In this document: piece after piece, positions 40,301-63,319 of the stretch | Position numbering within the stretch: the stretch's first letter is position 1 | How the letters are laid out: each line of letters starts with the position of its first letter | Source: Ridgeia piscesae | Lineage: Eukaryota > Annelida > Polychaeta > Sabellida > Siboglinidae | Length of the DNA stretch: 64,000 nucleotides | NCBI GenBank assembly: GCA_025642075.2 | Contig: JAODUO010000550.1 | Coordinates: 1-64,000, forward strand | Direction of reading: 5' to 3' | The notes under the pieces: generated by a model | What the model was told of the DNA's origin: nothing | The model's input: only the letters and a program-made list of their open reading frames with translations | Database searches by the model: none | Translations under genes and position numbers: made by a program

Positions 40301-43300
40301 TCCATCCCTCTTTTGATGTTCATCCCTCTTTTGATGTCCATCCCTTGTTTGATGTTCATCCCTCTTTTGATGTTCATCCCTCTTTTGATGTTCATCCCTC
40401 TTTTGATGTTCATCCGTCTTTTGATGTCCATCCCTCATTTGTGGTCCATCCCTCATTTGTGGTCCATCCCTCTTGCATGGTTCATCCTTTGTTTGAGGTT
40501 CCTCCTTATTTTGAAGTTCATCCCTCTTCTGAGGGTCATGACTCTTTTGGGAGGCATCCCTCTTTTGTGGTTCCTCCCTCTTCTGAGGTGCACCCATCAT
40601 CTCTACATCATCATCCCTCGCATGAGATTCATCAGGGCTATTCTGAGGTTCAGCTCCCTTCTGAGCTTCATCCCCCTCCCGTGGTTTATCCCTGCTGTTG
40701 CAAGTTTCCTCCTCCCTCCCTTCACTTTCTTCCTGTGACAAAAGTTTTCCCTCGTTGTGAGATTCCTCCACGTTACTCTGCTGTGAGTCCATCCCATTCC
40801 CCGATTTCTCCTTGTCCTGAGATGCCATCCCACTCCGAGATTCCTCCTGGCTCCAAAATTCATCACTGCTCCCAGATTCATCCCTCTTCCTAAGTTCCTC
40901 CCGGTTCTGAGAATCTCCCATCCCATGCTGACTTTCCTCCACCTTCACTTGCTCCCGCAGCTGCCTCTGACTGTCTTCTGCCCCAGACATGTGTCTGTCT
41001 AGTGAGGCAGACACAGACATTCTAAACGGTCACTGCAGGTAGGTGTATGTTCACATTTCACTTCACTGAAGACATTTGATCAAGGCAGACAGCCATCAAG
41101 GCAGACAGCCAGTCAAGGCAGACAGCCAGTCAAGGCAGACAGCCAGGTCAAGGCAGACAGCCAGGTCAAGGCAGACAGCCAGTCAAGGCAGACAGCCAGT
41201 CAAGGCAGACAGCCAGTCAAGGCAGACAGCCAGACAAGGCAGACAACTTGTTTGTCCAGCATAATTCAACACACATTGCTCTGTCTTTGCTGGAAAAACA
41301 TCCCGATGGCCACAGCATACATTACATCATCAATGCCGCGATAATTAATCCCACTATGCAGCTCAGATTAGGGTAAAACACGCAACTTTCCACCATGTAA
41401 CTGGACAGCTCCACAGCATTCGTCCATGATATCGCCTCATAATATTCAGCTACTAGTATGTTTTACTGGCAACCATGGCAGTGCAGTGACAAATGCATTT
41501 TTTGACACACGGTACGTGACCGACACATTTACACAGCTATGCACCGACACATGCATTCCTGATTGAGCCCAAGAAGTGCCTAGCAACTTGGTGACAAGTG
41601 ACACCTTGCAAGACTTTTTATGCATGAGCCCGGCTGGCAACTCTTACGTTTCTTAACACTTCATTAACATTGATCACAGGGTCAAGTAAGCAGAAGGAAT
41701 GAACATGATTACAATCAAATAGAATCAGTTTCTATGACTTTATCTGGAATAATCACTTCTAAATTACAGCATAACAATTACAGCATACCTAATGGATATT
41801 ACAAACTACAAGACTGTATAACCTTCATGCAGGTACAATCTATATGACAATACTAATTAAAAGATTGCCAGTTGACAGTTGCTGCATAAATCACATTTTA
41901 TGCGCACGTGTAAGTATTATTCTTTATGCATAACATGTTTTATTTTAAATAAATTGATAACATTTGTCTAACAGTTTTAATGATATAATAATAATAGGCT
42001 TCCAAATTAACTGTCCTTGTAATTGTTTCTGTATTTGATTTATGCTACATTTGGAGTTACACTATATTAACCACTTTGTAATTACATTTTGCATCTACAA
42101 AACTTTGAACATTTAAAATATGAAAATTCAGCCTTATAAAATATATAGTGACTACCACACAACACCAAGCTGCGCGTTGTATTAGGGGATGGGTTGGTTC
42201 TATATATAGTTGAACCTCATGTTACGATGATTACCGGTATATACGATCACCTCCATAGCACAACCAACTCAATAAAAGGTTACTCTGGGACAGTCCCAAA
42301 GTATTTTATTCTTCAGGCAAGTACAGTATATGAAATTATTGCAGCTAATACAGTCACCTCGTTGTTCAGGGCTTGTTGTTCAAGTCACTTTTGTCCAGTT
42401 CCAAGTGACTATTAATGAGCTTATACTGGACACTGACAGGTATGACAAATTAAGTGTGGTTTGTTGTTTAAAATATGTACCATAATTATTATCCCCAAAA
42501 GATGCACAGTGTAAGGGGGTGTCTATAGGGGTTGATGCAGTATATTACTTATGGACATGTATATTGAATTCTAGAACTATAGTACATTCTTTTTGGTCTT
42601 CAATTCTGGCCAATTTCATATTTGTAACGGCAAGCCATGTTAAGCATAACAGTTGCTCACACGCTTTGGACTCACCAAAAGAGGGGAAGATTAAAAGTAC
42701 TACTAGTGGGGAATGGCAGACAAGGGTGGGAATCAGGGTTGGATTCAAATACGTATCTGTATTTGCAATTGTATTTGAATACAATTTTTTTTTGTATTTG
42801 TAATTGAATTGAAAATCACAAAAGGGCATGTATTTGTATTTGATATTTGGTCTGTATTTGGTCTGTATTTTCAAATACAATCAAATACACATACAAATTA
42901 CCAACAAAAGATATGCCCGACATAAACTGGCTCAGGAGTCAAGATGGAATGTTTTCACACCTGGTCAACATGGGCAGGCAGCACTGAGAAAATTGGCCTA
43001 CAGTGAAGCTGGTCAAACATTAGCATCAATGAATGAATGGGAAGCCAGTGAAGCTTATCTAAAGCCATAAAGACAGGTATTCACAGGGAAGGTGCTTCAA
43101 ATAATTCTGCTGTCACCTGCTGTGTAAACATCCTGGGCTAAGACAACTGAACTCAGAGCTACCCACTAGTTGGTACAGTAGTACAGATAAGGACAGTCTA
43201 GTAAACCTGCCTGCCAATTAGTCTACAGCAGTCAATCAAGCCTAAGACAAAATTCCACCCACTATGATACACAACACTTGAACTATAATTGAAACAAAGG

Positions 43301-44329
43301 GCCACGTATTTGAATCAAATTTCAAATTTGGTAATATAATTTAATCGTATTTGAATCAAAAATGGCAGTGTATTTGTATTTGAAAATTTGTATTTGTAAT
43401 TTTTTGATTTTAATTGAAATCTTGAAAAGCAATGTATTTGTATTTGAATTTGATTTGGCCAAGTTGTATTTGTATTTGATCCCAACATTTGTATTTGGAC
43501 CCAACCCTGGTGGGAATAGTGTAGCAATCTTCCCAGTGACTATGTATGGGAAGACAGTGCAAGGGTGGATTTGTGTCAAACAAGACAGATGACATATGAG
43601 ACAGATGACAGTGCAAGGGTGGATTTGTGTCAAACAAAACAGATGACATATGAGACAGATGACAGTGCAAGGGTGGATTTGTGTCAAACAAGACAGATGA
43701 CATATGAGACAGATGACATGTGAGACAGATGACATGTGAGACAGATGACACGTGACACAGATGCCATGTGAGACAGATGCCATGTGAGACAGATGACATG
43801 TGAGACAGATGACATGCAAGAGAGATGACATGCGAGACAGATGACATACGAGTCAGATGCCATGTGAGATAGATGCCATGTGAGATAGATGCCATGTGAG
43901 ACAGATGCCAGGTGAGACAGATGACATGCGAGACAGATGACATGCGAGACAGATGACATGCAAGACACATGACATGTGAGACAGATGACATGCGAGACAG
44001 ATGACATGCAACTAAAGGTTAATACCACACCGATACAAACAGAATGTAAAACTACAGTTACAAAAGATAAAACCAAACCAAGCGAAATAAAATAAAAGCA
44101 TGCATTAAAACTGCATGCACTACGACATACCATACGGATGTTTACGAGGGGGTTGCTTGCCTTTTGTTGGTTTTACGGACACATTGTCATCATCTGAGTT
44201 GAAGCTGTCACTGCTGTACTGAGTGTCACTGTCACTGCGCGAGTGCGTGCGAGAACGACTGTATGTGCGCGATCCACTGCGCGACCTATTTCTCCGATGT
44301 GACCTCACTGATGTCAGTGACGCAGACAT
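26110..44329 (-). CDS. LCA5L: Lebercilin-family ciliary coiled-coil protein (LCA5/LCA5L type; 9 exons, 1408 aa)
   Basis: Exons (minus) are 44329-44131, 40998-39373, 35627-35488, 34531-34175, 33333-33196, 32931-32728, 30950-30918 (a 33-nt microexon), 29788-29303 and 27153-26110. All introns are GT-AG and phases join (1,1,0,0,0,0,0,0). The lebercilin domain spans about residues 632-840: RAKVNELRNELEE, ENDLPQLIRRHSADLRTVK, DKNLGERDELSRKLSRAE and KEKDKELEVRNIYSNR. The C-terminus keeps family motifs: LLLARLREMD, YQPSFIP, KKSDLMTELFGASS and a final DDIEEVIL. The N-terminus is Arg/Ser-rich. Exon 2 adds about 540 residues, mostly hexapeptide repeats, doubling the protein relative to human lebercilin (about 700 aa). 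Before the C-terminal motifs is a Glu/Arg/Gln-rich helix (EEQRRREE-like). Lebercilins act at the ciliary axoneme and interact with intraflagellar transport. The neighbours GET1 and SH3BGR suggest orthology to LCA5L, or to the ancestor of LCA5 and LCA5L. Confidence 0.92.
27205..27850. repeat. Compound (TG)n with CTGTATG interruptions
   Basis: About 600 bp of TG repeat with regularly spaced TCTGTATG steps, in lebercilin intron 8, ending 52 bp from the exon 9 acceptor. In the transcript it reads as CA repeats interrupted by CATACAGA. Confidence 0.97.
28277..28318. repeat. (AT)n microsatellite
   Basis: Short TA tract in lebercilin intron 8. Confidence 0.9.
29221..29283. repeat. Three-copy 21-bp repeat beside the exon 8 donor
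   Basis: Plus-strand units CACATGTATTAGATGTGCCA occur about three times, 14 bp beyond the donor of lebercilin exon 8 (29302). Confidence 0.8.
31520..32235. repeat. 38/39-bp minisatellite, about 18 copies
   Basis: The plus-strand unit begins CATCAGTCATGGACTTAATA and continues with TTGCAGTCTGAGCTATGTT. Two sub-families are visible: GAGGTATGAT at the left and GAGCTATGTT at the right. The open frames seen on both strands are by-products of the 39-bp period. It lies in lebercilin intron 6. Confidence 0.95.
33590..33885 (+). mobile_element. SINE-like element
   Basis: A B-box match GGTTCAATCCC at 33643-33653 is followed by a body containing GCCAGGGGAAGTAAAAGATC, which is shared in part with the SINE at 18098. 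The A box is weak. It lies in lebercilin intron 4. Confidence 0.6.
34519..34665 (-). repeat. Duplicated 3' splice site of lebercilin exon 4
   Basis: The exon 4 boundary (acceptor TAG at 34534-34532 and the first exon bases ACGCGGATCCAGCTG) recurs at about 34627-34650 as TAG then ACGTGGATCCAGCTG, with similar flanking sequence (GATCATGATTATAGTG against GATCACGGATACAGTG). Copy spacing is about 110 bp. The upstream copy keeps an AG and would be a decoy acceptor leading quickly to a stop. Confidence 0.75.
34699..34860. repeat. GAGA-rich low-complexity tract
   Basis: Runs of GAGAGA and GGGAG on the plus strand. On the transcribed strand this is a long pyrimidine-rich stretch in lebercilin intron 3, upstream of the exon 4 acceptor. 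Confidence 0.9.
34945..35210. repeat. 21-bp minisatellite, about 12 copies
   Basis: Units are of the form ACCAGTGTGTACGTCGTACA, rich in GTAC palindromes. They lie in lebercilin intron 3 and produce spurious open frames on both strands. Confidence 0.93.
35250..35487 (-). repeat. 21-bp array that begins at the exon 3 splice donor
   Basis: The first 21 intron bases, starting GTAAGTCATAGGACAGTGTC, differ at one position from the array unit GTATGTCATAGGACAGTGTC. About 11 units follow. Several keep GTATGT, itself a usable donor, and others have drifted to GCATGT. The array therefore starts exactly at the exon 3 donor of the lebercilin gene. Confidence 0.88.
35972..36282. repeat. 38-bp minisatellite, 8 nearly identical copies
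   Basis: The units differ almost only by a C/T change (TTACCAAC or TTACTAAC), pointing to recent expansion. Each contains the palindrome TAACACTTAGTGTTA (7-bp arms, 1-bp centre). It lies in lebercilin intron 2. Confidence 0.95.
36300..38600. other. Lebercilin intron 2, unique part
   Basis: Mostly AT-rich single-copy sequence. No exon, RNA gene or transposon could be supported. A short (CA)n occurs at 38521-38541. Confidence 0.5.
38617..39337. repeat. 10-bp minisatellite, about 70 copies
   Basis: The plus-strand unit is AGTGTCCACC with variants AGTGCCCACC and AGCGCCCACC. The AGCGCCCACC variant is confined to a block of six near 39258-39317, the end nearest the exon. A few ATCGTCCACC joints mark larger duplicated blocks. 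It lies in lebercilin intron 2, starting about 40 bp past the exon 2 donor. All six frames are open by chance of composition. Confidence 0.97.
39700..40450 (-). repeat. 18-bp coding repeat: about 39 hexapeptide DEHQKR units in lebercilin exon 2
   Basis: In the gene frame the unit reads DEHQKR, with variants HQTR, HQMR, HQKT and HQKG grouped in local blocks (four HQKT, five HQKG), as expected of slippage or unequal exchange. On both sides the repeat fades into degenerate hexads (EPQKRDAS, DEPHRRDEPHKKDE), so it grew from an older repeat. The unit length is a multiple of 3 and the frame is intact over 1.6 kb, which argues that it is translated. The product is highly charged and probably disordered or helical. 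Confidence 0.9.
41080..41252. repeat. 17-bp minisatellite, about 9 copies
   Basis: The plus-strand unit is AGGCAGACAGCCAGTCA. In the transcript it is the pyrimidine-rich CTGTCTGCCTTGACTGG, lying about 80 bp upstream of lebercilin exon 2 and resembling that exon's own acceptor tract GTGTCTGCCTCACTAG (about 12 of 16 bases). Confidence 0.9.
42208..42432. mobile_element. Tigger/pogo-like MITE, decayed copy
   Basis: AGTTGAACCTCATGTTACGA at the left, and TCCAGTTCCAAGTGACTATT near the right, match the better-preserved element at 57922-58116. The right terminus is degenerate. It lies in lebercilin intron 1. Confidence 0.55.
42734..43509. mobile_element. Non-autonomous hAT-like DNA transposon (776 bp) with perfect 8-bp target duplication
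   Basis: Left end CAGGGTTGGATTCAAATAC and right end GTATTTGGACCCAACCCTG are inverted repeats. Both flanks are GTGGGAAT (42726-42733 and 43510-43517). The sub-terminal regions are rich in TATTTG/CAAATA. The core (about 42900-43300) matches 54020-54430 in reverse complement, so both are copies of one family. It lies in lebercilin intron 1 and has no coding frame. Confidence 0.92.
43555..44008. repeat. 54-bp repeat (3 copies) grading into a 16-bp array
   Basis: At 43555-43700 a 54-bp unit containing GTGCAAGGGTGGATTTGTGT is present three times. To the right is a 16-bp unit, AGACAGATGACATGTG, with CATGCG and GCCATG variants. It lies in lebercilin intron 1, about 120 bp from the exon 1 donor. Confidence 0.93.
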
Positions 44330-44961
44330 TGCAGCGTGTCACTGTGTCGGTGACACTTGGGTGTCGTCTTGTTAATATCAGTTACTGGTGACTGAGCTGC
44401 GTGTCATCACTGCAACATCATCGCAGGCAGAACGTGAATAATAATGTCAACATTGTCATGTCATAAAACATAAATATTAAGTCAAACATTTCTTATCAAA
44501 CCTTGTAAAAAGTATGATATAAACAGGATAAAATTAGATGTCCATCAAGCAAAGCTAGTAAATAAAAAACTAAATCTAATACAAGGCATGAAAGTCTATA
44601 CACCAATACACATATTTCAATTCAAATGTCATAGACGTCAAATCTGTACTTTCTAACAATAATAGTCTGGAAATGAAAACTGATTTAGTAATTTAGCCTT
44701 TGTTTAAATCAAATTAAAGTGTCCGACTGTCCGTGACAGAAAAGACCATTCTTGCCTCAACCTGCCACTCTTAAGTGTCTCTTTCTGTTGTCATTTTTCA
44801 GTACGTGAAAAATAAAAAATAAATATTGCCAGCACCAACTGTATAACATTATGTCACAGCACTTAGCTTTGTAGTATCCGGCTCTTCTAATTTTTACATC
44901 TCGTTCATGTGCTCAACATCAGAGGCCAAACAGAAGTCTTTACTAATTAACGAGAAGCCCT

Positions 44962-45012
44962 GCCTACCATAGCAACCAGCCTCAGTGTGAAACAGTGTGT
45001 TGCCATGGAGTA
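44962..45012. promoter_or_regulatory. Candidate RFX X-box pair upstream of lebercilin
   Basis: The X-box consensus is GTTGCC, a spacer of 1-3, then GGCAAC. Here AGCAAC follows CTACCAT, and GTTGCCAT is followed by GGAGTA; each has one good half-site. RFX factors drive ciliary genes in animals, and the adjacent gene encodes a ciliary protein, but this is motif matching only. Confidence 0.35.
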
Positions 45013-47652
45013 TTTGCCCCTCCCTCTTGCTCATTACCTTCACCTACACACCTGTAAGACAGGGGGCGTTATAGCTGTCTAACATGCATCAATGAGACCA
45101 ACTACTAATCAATATTGCAACAGGTGCATTAGGTGCAAATAAAGACAGTGCTACCTGTCTAATTAGCTGTGCCATTGGACACACAGCCACTGTTCACCTA
45201 TTACCAGGTCAAAGAATGAGATGGAGGACTACAGGATTAATAACTGTTTTCTGACAAATTATCAGAAACAACCATAATAATAATATATGTTTCTCTCACA
45301 GAAATCAATACTTGATAGAACCATTATTAATAAATTATTTACAATGTCCCATTCTGTATCAGTTTTTGATTATGTGTGCTGCTTAGTTAAATACTACAGC
45401 TATACACACACTGACAAAACTATTTATTTAGGTGTTTCTGACTTATAGTTGTATTTAGTCACAACTTACAAATGATGACAACAAGTCACCAATATCACAA
45501 GAGTGTAAAGAAACATGACAATGGTGCATCCAATGTGTGTGGCAGGATATAATCAATAAGTTGCACGTTCCATTTTGTAATTATGTGCCTGTGACCTGTG
45601 GTTCCTAAGGATACAATTATACTAAGGACAACAGAAATAAGAGTAATTACATTAGAGTTAGCCGAGTAACTAAAAAGCTGCACAGCAATAAAAGACACTT
45701 AATGGTATTTTTTTAATCAAAGCCACTAAAAATCCAGTGTTAGAACTTGTGTCACAAAACACCCTAAAGGTTACACAATTACTTAGCAACACGTGTCTTT
45801 GTAAACTCATGCATGTGCGTTTACTGAGAAAAAATTATTGACTAAAGAACATGTTAGCATTAAGAATGTACTTTGTAGCTTCATGGTGTTGGCCCTAGGT
45901 ATGTAGCAATGTGTATAAATTTACTTCTTGACAGTTTCTTTGAAGTGCCAAGTTGACACAAGTTGTCACACTGTTGTCTTGTTAGTGGGAATTGATGGAT
46001 CATTGAAGCAAGTTCTCCCAGTGGACATTCCTTTCTGTGTAATGACAAGGGGACAGACCCTTCTTTCACTCAGTAATTGCGGAGTAGTGTCTAATGCTAA
46101 CTCTGAAGCTTCACCATAAATTCTAATTCTTTTCAGTGGCTGCCTGCTAATTGTTGACTCTGTCACTAAGACAGGTGTGACAAATATCCAATTTGTCAGT
46201 TTGTCTGGAGCCAATCACACTGTGTGAAGTGACAATGTTCAGGTGTTTGATGAGAACTACTCTACCATGCAGGCTGAATGAAGAAGTGAATATAAACATT
46301 AAAACAACATGTGATGAATGTTATGCTACGTGTAAGCTGATATAATTGGATTACTGTGGTACGTTAACTTTGCTTGTAGTCAATAAACAGAATTATTCTC
46401 ATGTACATTCATAACATTTGATTTTAAATCTGAACATTGGTTGATCGTTAAGTTGTGGGTTTTCCTTTTTTTAATGGTCTGTGCTTGGCATACTATGTGG
46501 TGTCTATTTGTATATCTGTACACAACAATAAGCTACAAGGTTATAATGTTAATTTTACAATATTAAAACTGATCAAATGCAACATATATATGTGGAACAG
46601 GCCTGGTGTTGACTTCTGATTTTAAACTAAATTCTATACAAGTTATGCAATCCATCATTGAGCTAACACCTGCGTGAACTCGAGTCTGTCAACTACACAA
46701 GATGTCAATGAATACACAACATTGTTTCGAAGAATGAATCAATCAACCAATCATAAAGAACATTGACTTATCAAAACATTGTTAATTCAAATATTTTTTC
46801 AAGACAGTTAATTTTCATTGTCATTGTCAAAAAGACTGTGGCAGTTTGTACAATGTCCCTGGCATTAGATTTAATTTAACAACCCGGCCATGCCAACTCT
46901 ACTGGACTTTCCAAAGTTTCCCAGGTCTTTGTGAATACCTCCCAGACTCAAGGAAAATGTCAGAATAAAAGCAAATATCCTGAATTTTTGCTTCAGATCT
47001 CTAGTATCTGCCCTCATTCTCACTTCAGACCACCAACAGCATCCCTCCCATCTTCCGAAGTTTAATCCAACAGGATGGAAATATTGTGACTCACAATACA
47101 TAGTCAGGATCAACCTAACTGTAGAAAAACTCAAGTAGAATCTAAAATATCCCAGATTTCAAAACTCAAAGTAGCATTTTACTAATTAATATTATATGTT
47201 GTTTACAGCACATATGGTTGATGACTTATTTTTAGAAATGCATGTTGATTCCTAACCACTGCACATGCTAGGTATGTGGTTTCTGGGCTATATTCTTTCA
47301 TAAGGACACACAATTTTTACATGTCCAGAATAAAACAATAACAGTAGAATTACCACATAAAAAATGTATTATCGGAGATTAGGCATAGAATGAGCGATAA
47401 ACAGTTTGTTGATGCCAACCACACTGACTTTTTGACCTCAAAAGACTGCTCAATGAATGAATTAACAAAATCAATTTTATCAAAGGTTGGCAAAGATAGT
47501 TATAATGGCATAATTTAGGTGGGTCCGAATTCTGCATAACTGCCGAATATAACAGTGAAATTGTGATGGGTTTGAATTTCATACATTTGTGATTTTTTAT
47601 ATATATTAATTATGAACTATATGGTATATGTCATATAATTAGGTCTAGTTAA

Positions 47653-48010
47653 CCCAGCAAACAAAGAACCATTTGGCACGTGTCATACTGGTTCATAATT
47701 GGTACCGCTCCACCAGAACATGTTTTCAAGTGTATTCACGTGAATACACGTGTTCTGCCTGTTGTCATGAGTTTTGAACGAGTTTGACACAAGTAGTACT
47801 GGGTCAGCTAGAACTGGTACGGTTTCACTGGTACGTGTCATCACGTGAAAAACTTACGATTTCACAGTAAACGTATGTAAACACACCAAATTTGTTCACA
47901 AAATACAGTGAATTCATGCACGAAAACACATGAAATGAGCCAGTTGAACTCGTGAATTCACTTACAGAACATGTACGTGAAATCACGGGTTGTTGACGTT
48001 GTTTGCTGGG
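47653..48010. mobile_element. MITE-like element with CCCAGCAAAC termini, copy 2
   Basis: Same family as 16436-16779 and in the same orientation. It starts CCCAGCAAACAAAGAACCA and ends GTTGTTTGCTGGG. Differences from copy 1 are substitutions and short indels. Confidence 0.8.
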
Positions 48011-48796
48011 AAGACTGTAGTTTATAAGATTAGAGTTGAGGTGGGGAAGGAAGGGGGGTGAAGAGAGCGATATACGCGCAGCTTCTGATTTTAAGTTTAT
48101 TTTCTGTTCATATCATAATATTATACATAATTAGTATTCACATACATATATCACATTGACATATACTCACATAGTCCGGCACACAGTTAATTCTCAGCAC
48201 ACACAGTTCGATTATGTTTTTGCTCTATACCAGTGAACTCTGGTAAACTAAAACGGGGTTATCACTGAGAATCAGCATGACTTTACAGTTTACTATATCA
48301 CTGTCTCAGTGTCTGACACCGCCAACGAACACCGGTGTTCCTCTCACCGTCTCAAGACAGTATACAGAGTACTCGATCGTATCTTGATGGCAGAAATCCC
48401 CCAGTATAAACACACACCTGTATGTTGTCAAACGTGTACTATTTTACTAATCCCTTGGCCGAGTACTCGAGAAAATCCTCAGACAAGTAACACGCGCCGC
48501 GTTGCAGTTCACACCCATTCTAAGCAACGTGAATTTCTCAGAGAGAATGTATGCATCACGCTGAATTTGTTTTGTGTACCAGGCAACAAGACGCGGAATG
48601 TCGTGTCGTCATCAAAACGTGTGCACTGCGCCGATACGCAAAACCGGAAGCCAACTGCGCTGTCGCATTTTCGCGAAAACAACTTGGCTTGTTTTGATGG
48701 TTTGTTAGATAATTGCTGCAAACACGACGATTGCAATTGCTGTGATTACATAATTATTAGCAACACGTTTCAGCGAGTTTGCTGACTGACGTAGTC

Positions 48797-60008
<11,212 letters not shown>

Positions 60009-63000
60009 ATGCACTGAGCTTGCGGGAAGATTTTCTGCAGCAAGATGAGTGGCGGCAGTATTATCAGAGACGACGACCGATTGTCACACTCTCCATCGTG
60101 TGCTTTGTACGGGCCCTATTTACGTACAATTGGGCACCGAAAACAAATACACGTACAAGCATTTGTACAACTGCAATACATAATCATATACTGTGACTAG
60201 CGTCTAGTGTCAGCAAACCGCTTAACATCATTATTGCCGCTTTTGTTAGCCATAACTCATAGTGTGTGTGTGTGGGTATGTGTGTGTGTGGTTATAATAT
60301 TATGTCGTAATTGAGTGGACGTTTTGCATGTTCTCTAGATTTGCACTGTGCTGTTGTATGTTGTACAATACAATGCACTTGACTTGCAGTTGAATTCCAC
60401 TGAATTGTCTATGAATGGAGATATTAGCCAATCGCGTGCGCAGTCTGATAGACTGAGAATCTTGCAATGATTAAAAATCTAGTCAAATCACACAAGCGTT
60501 GTGCACGCCGGTTTTCAACGCAAATTCTATTCATGTAATTCACTGCCGAGAATCGAGTTGCACAAATCAACCGTCCTAAATGTTACAACACCCAGTGCTA
60601 TGGGGGAACTCTGGCAAGGCTGGGTTACTGCGACATTATGTCAAGTGATCTATTTTTAAAACAACCAATTATGGACGTGTTGCATTGCTTGAGCATTAAG
60701 AACTTCCGGATATAGATGTGTTGCCCTTTATTGACAATGTGAGCGCTTTTATACGCTTTTATAGTGATGCAAAGATAAAGGAAAACCTGTGCAGATTTCA
60801 CAAATGAGCTGTTCATCTGTGTGGAAATGTGGCCTTGAATATTAGCATTGAGCATTCCTAGTTACTGAAGTAATTCCACGTGTCTGCTGAGTGGTTTGGT
60901 ATGTCTGACATCATAGTTTCCATTCCACACATTCCACGGTGGAAGATAACTTTTGTGATGAGATGTTGTGTTTGCAAGATCTGTCGTCAACCAGAGATGA
61001 CTTATTGCTAGTAGTGACAATTACTAATATCATGTGTAATGTAGGACAAAGTGCACCACCCCTCCCCCCTAGTTAAATAGCATCATTACCTGTGCCGGCA
61101 GGTAATGTTAATATTGGAGCAATCTGCCAGATTTTAAATGCAACCTGATACCAAAACCATTCAGTGTGCATACAAGTGATAATATAGTACGTCATTGTTT
61201 TGTAATTCCAGAGACCCATTTGATACTGTTTAAAGAGTAATAATGGTTTTGTATAATCTGTTTAAATATTAGAACAGTATTTTTTTGAGAATTTGTGGAA
61301 TCAAGATAAGCCCCCTTTGTCTGTTGTCTATCTGTTGACATAATTACGTCACTGAAATATAACTTGGTTTGTTTTATTGCAATGTTACTATGGTGATGTA
61401 ATGATTGTATTAATATATAAATACATTAAATGACTATATTCCACATAAGATAAAAAAAATCAGGTTTGCTGCTAAAGGGGTGCGCTTTGACCCACATTAC
61501 TCCAATATATCTCACCACAAACATCTGCATGTGTATAGCTGTTATAAATATATTGTGTTTGTGCCGATATGTAGATACTAAAGAGTACTAGTATAAATAT
61601 TCTCACAGATGTATTTGCATTGTTGTGGGACTGACCGTAGTAGTCCTTCATATTACAATAGTGCTGCTACTATTTTTGCAATGTTGTTTTGCATCTGGCT
61701 ATATTCCTGCCTATTTGGGAAATCTGGCAAAACTGCAGCTAAGGAAGAAACGATTGCTTGCCTATTATAGTACACAATATAAAATAAAGTATAAGTTGTA
61801 TCTAGTAGTTACAATTAGGTTTACACTGAGTAACACCTATTTTTAGTACCCATCTAAGTAAGACTGTCTTAGCGTTGCCTTGTCATGTTGGAAGATGCTT
61901 CAAATCTAGTTTCAGTTCAACAGTGCTAAAGCTAAGTGCAGTGGCGTATGGGTAATTAGAAGAAATGTAGACTTGATGAGTGCAGTTATTAGTAGAAAAG
62001 CAAACTTGCATGTTTTGTTTTCTAGTAAATTAGCATATTTCTATAAAAAGTGCTATTCAGAAACTAACTTTGAAAAAGACAAACCTGGGCGGAGTAGCGT
62101 GTTTGTAGAAGCATTCCATAGCTGTTGTGGCTTAAAATATATGACTTGTGCGTATCACACGTAAGACCTTTCTCAGGAAGAACATTTCTGATAGGCCTAG
62201 TTTTGTCAGTTACGTCAACATAAAATTTTGAGTCTACTGCATGACTCTGTCACAGCTGTTACTTTGTGTCACACGGTTTAACCACTGCCCCCCCCCAGGT
62301 ATTTCACATTAATTTTCATGTGGTGTAGTTTGCTTTATTGTATAATATATATGGCATATGGCATTAGAATTGTATACTTTGTTTCTAATATGCCCTTTGG
62401 TAAATGAAACCATGGATGGATTTCATGCAGCAATAAAGAATATCCTGAAATACACTGGTCAGACCATTATGCATTTTTGCCCAAGAATCAAATTTAAATT
62501 ACTCAATATTGCCCAGTCAGACAGGCCAGTGCAGATAATCTGTCTTGCAACTTGTATGTAAGAACAAACGTAGACTTTCCAAACTAACAAGTCTACAGCA
62601 GATGTAATGGTCACATACACAGAACCCATCATTAAACAGTTAAAGTTGTTAATATAAGGAAATGTATAAAAAACATTGTTTCATGACAAAACAGCGAAAT
62701 TGTCTAGGAAGCAAATATTATTAAAAAGAAACTGTTAAATAGTAATAAGAACTTTAATTAAATGGTTCTTCAGTGTCTACTGCAAGGGAAGTAAAAGAAC
62801 CTACACAGAGAAATAAGCACTTGATTTGTCTTGACTCGCAACAGAACCAATAGTGTTGATCCACAACAATTTATGGATGTTCTGCAATAAACGCTATCAG
62901 ACTGGTTCTAATAATCATCATCATGAAACAAGTGTCGTCAACACCTTGTGAGTTGTCTATAAGTAGATTTACCCCCTATATATGACCATGCTGTAATGGA

Positions 63001-63290
63001 TAGACAGAAGCAACTTCCACAATGACCCACACACAAACACGTTTACAAGGATTGCTCTTGCATTTAATCCATACGAGCATAACCACTTATTGTATCTACA
63101 CCTTCAAATTACATTCACACTGTAGACGACAAATTCAAAATCTCCACCAATGTCACCTTTTTGACATCGACAACATAATTAGTAATGTACTTGAACAGAT
63201 GTCACATTGTAATGAAACAGTATTAAAATGCAAATTATACAAAAATATTTGGTTTGTTTACATGTATAAATAAACGTCCTTTGATCTAAG
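60009..63290. other. SH3BGR 3' UTR and intergenic sequence
   Basis: The 3' UTR should start here, but its end is not determined; AATAAA motifs occur, for example near 61787. At 62760-62840 a fragment with GCAAGGGAAGTAAAAGAACC shares the 3' domain of the SINEs at 18098 and 33590. No other gene is supported. Confidence 0.5.
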
Positions 63291-63319
63291 TTAGCTCACT
63301 GCTTTATGTGATATTGAAT

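Larger units (their letters stand above)
44330..48796. promoter_or_regulatory. Divergent intergenic region between lebercilin and SH3BGR
   Basis: The genes are head to head, with start codons 4.5 kb apart. Two candidate RFX X-box sites lie at 44962-44977 (CTACCATAGCAACC) and 44999-45012 (GTTGCCATGGAGTA), about 0.65 kb upstream of the lebercilin start. A CCCAGCAAAC-type MITE is at 47653-48010. No other gene is supported; the open frames here have no family signature. Confidence 0.5.

Noticed and set aside
39539..40738. 399-codon plus-strand frame of LLMFIP repeats
   Set aside because: It is the antisense shadow of the lebercilin exon 2 hexapeptide repeat. The minus-strand frame has matching splice phases on both sides.
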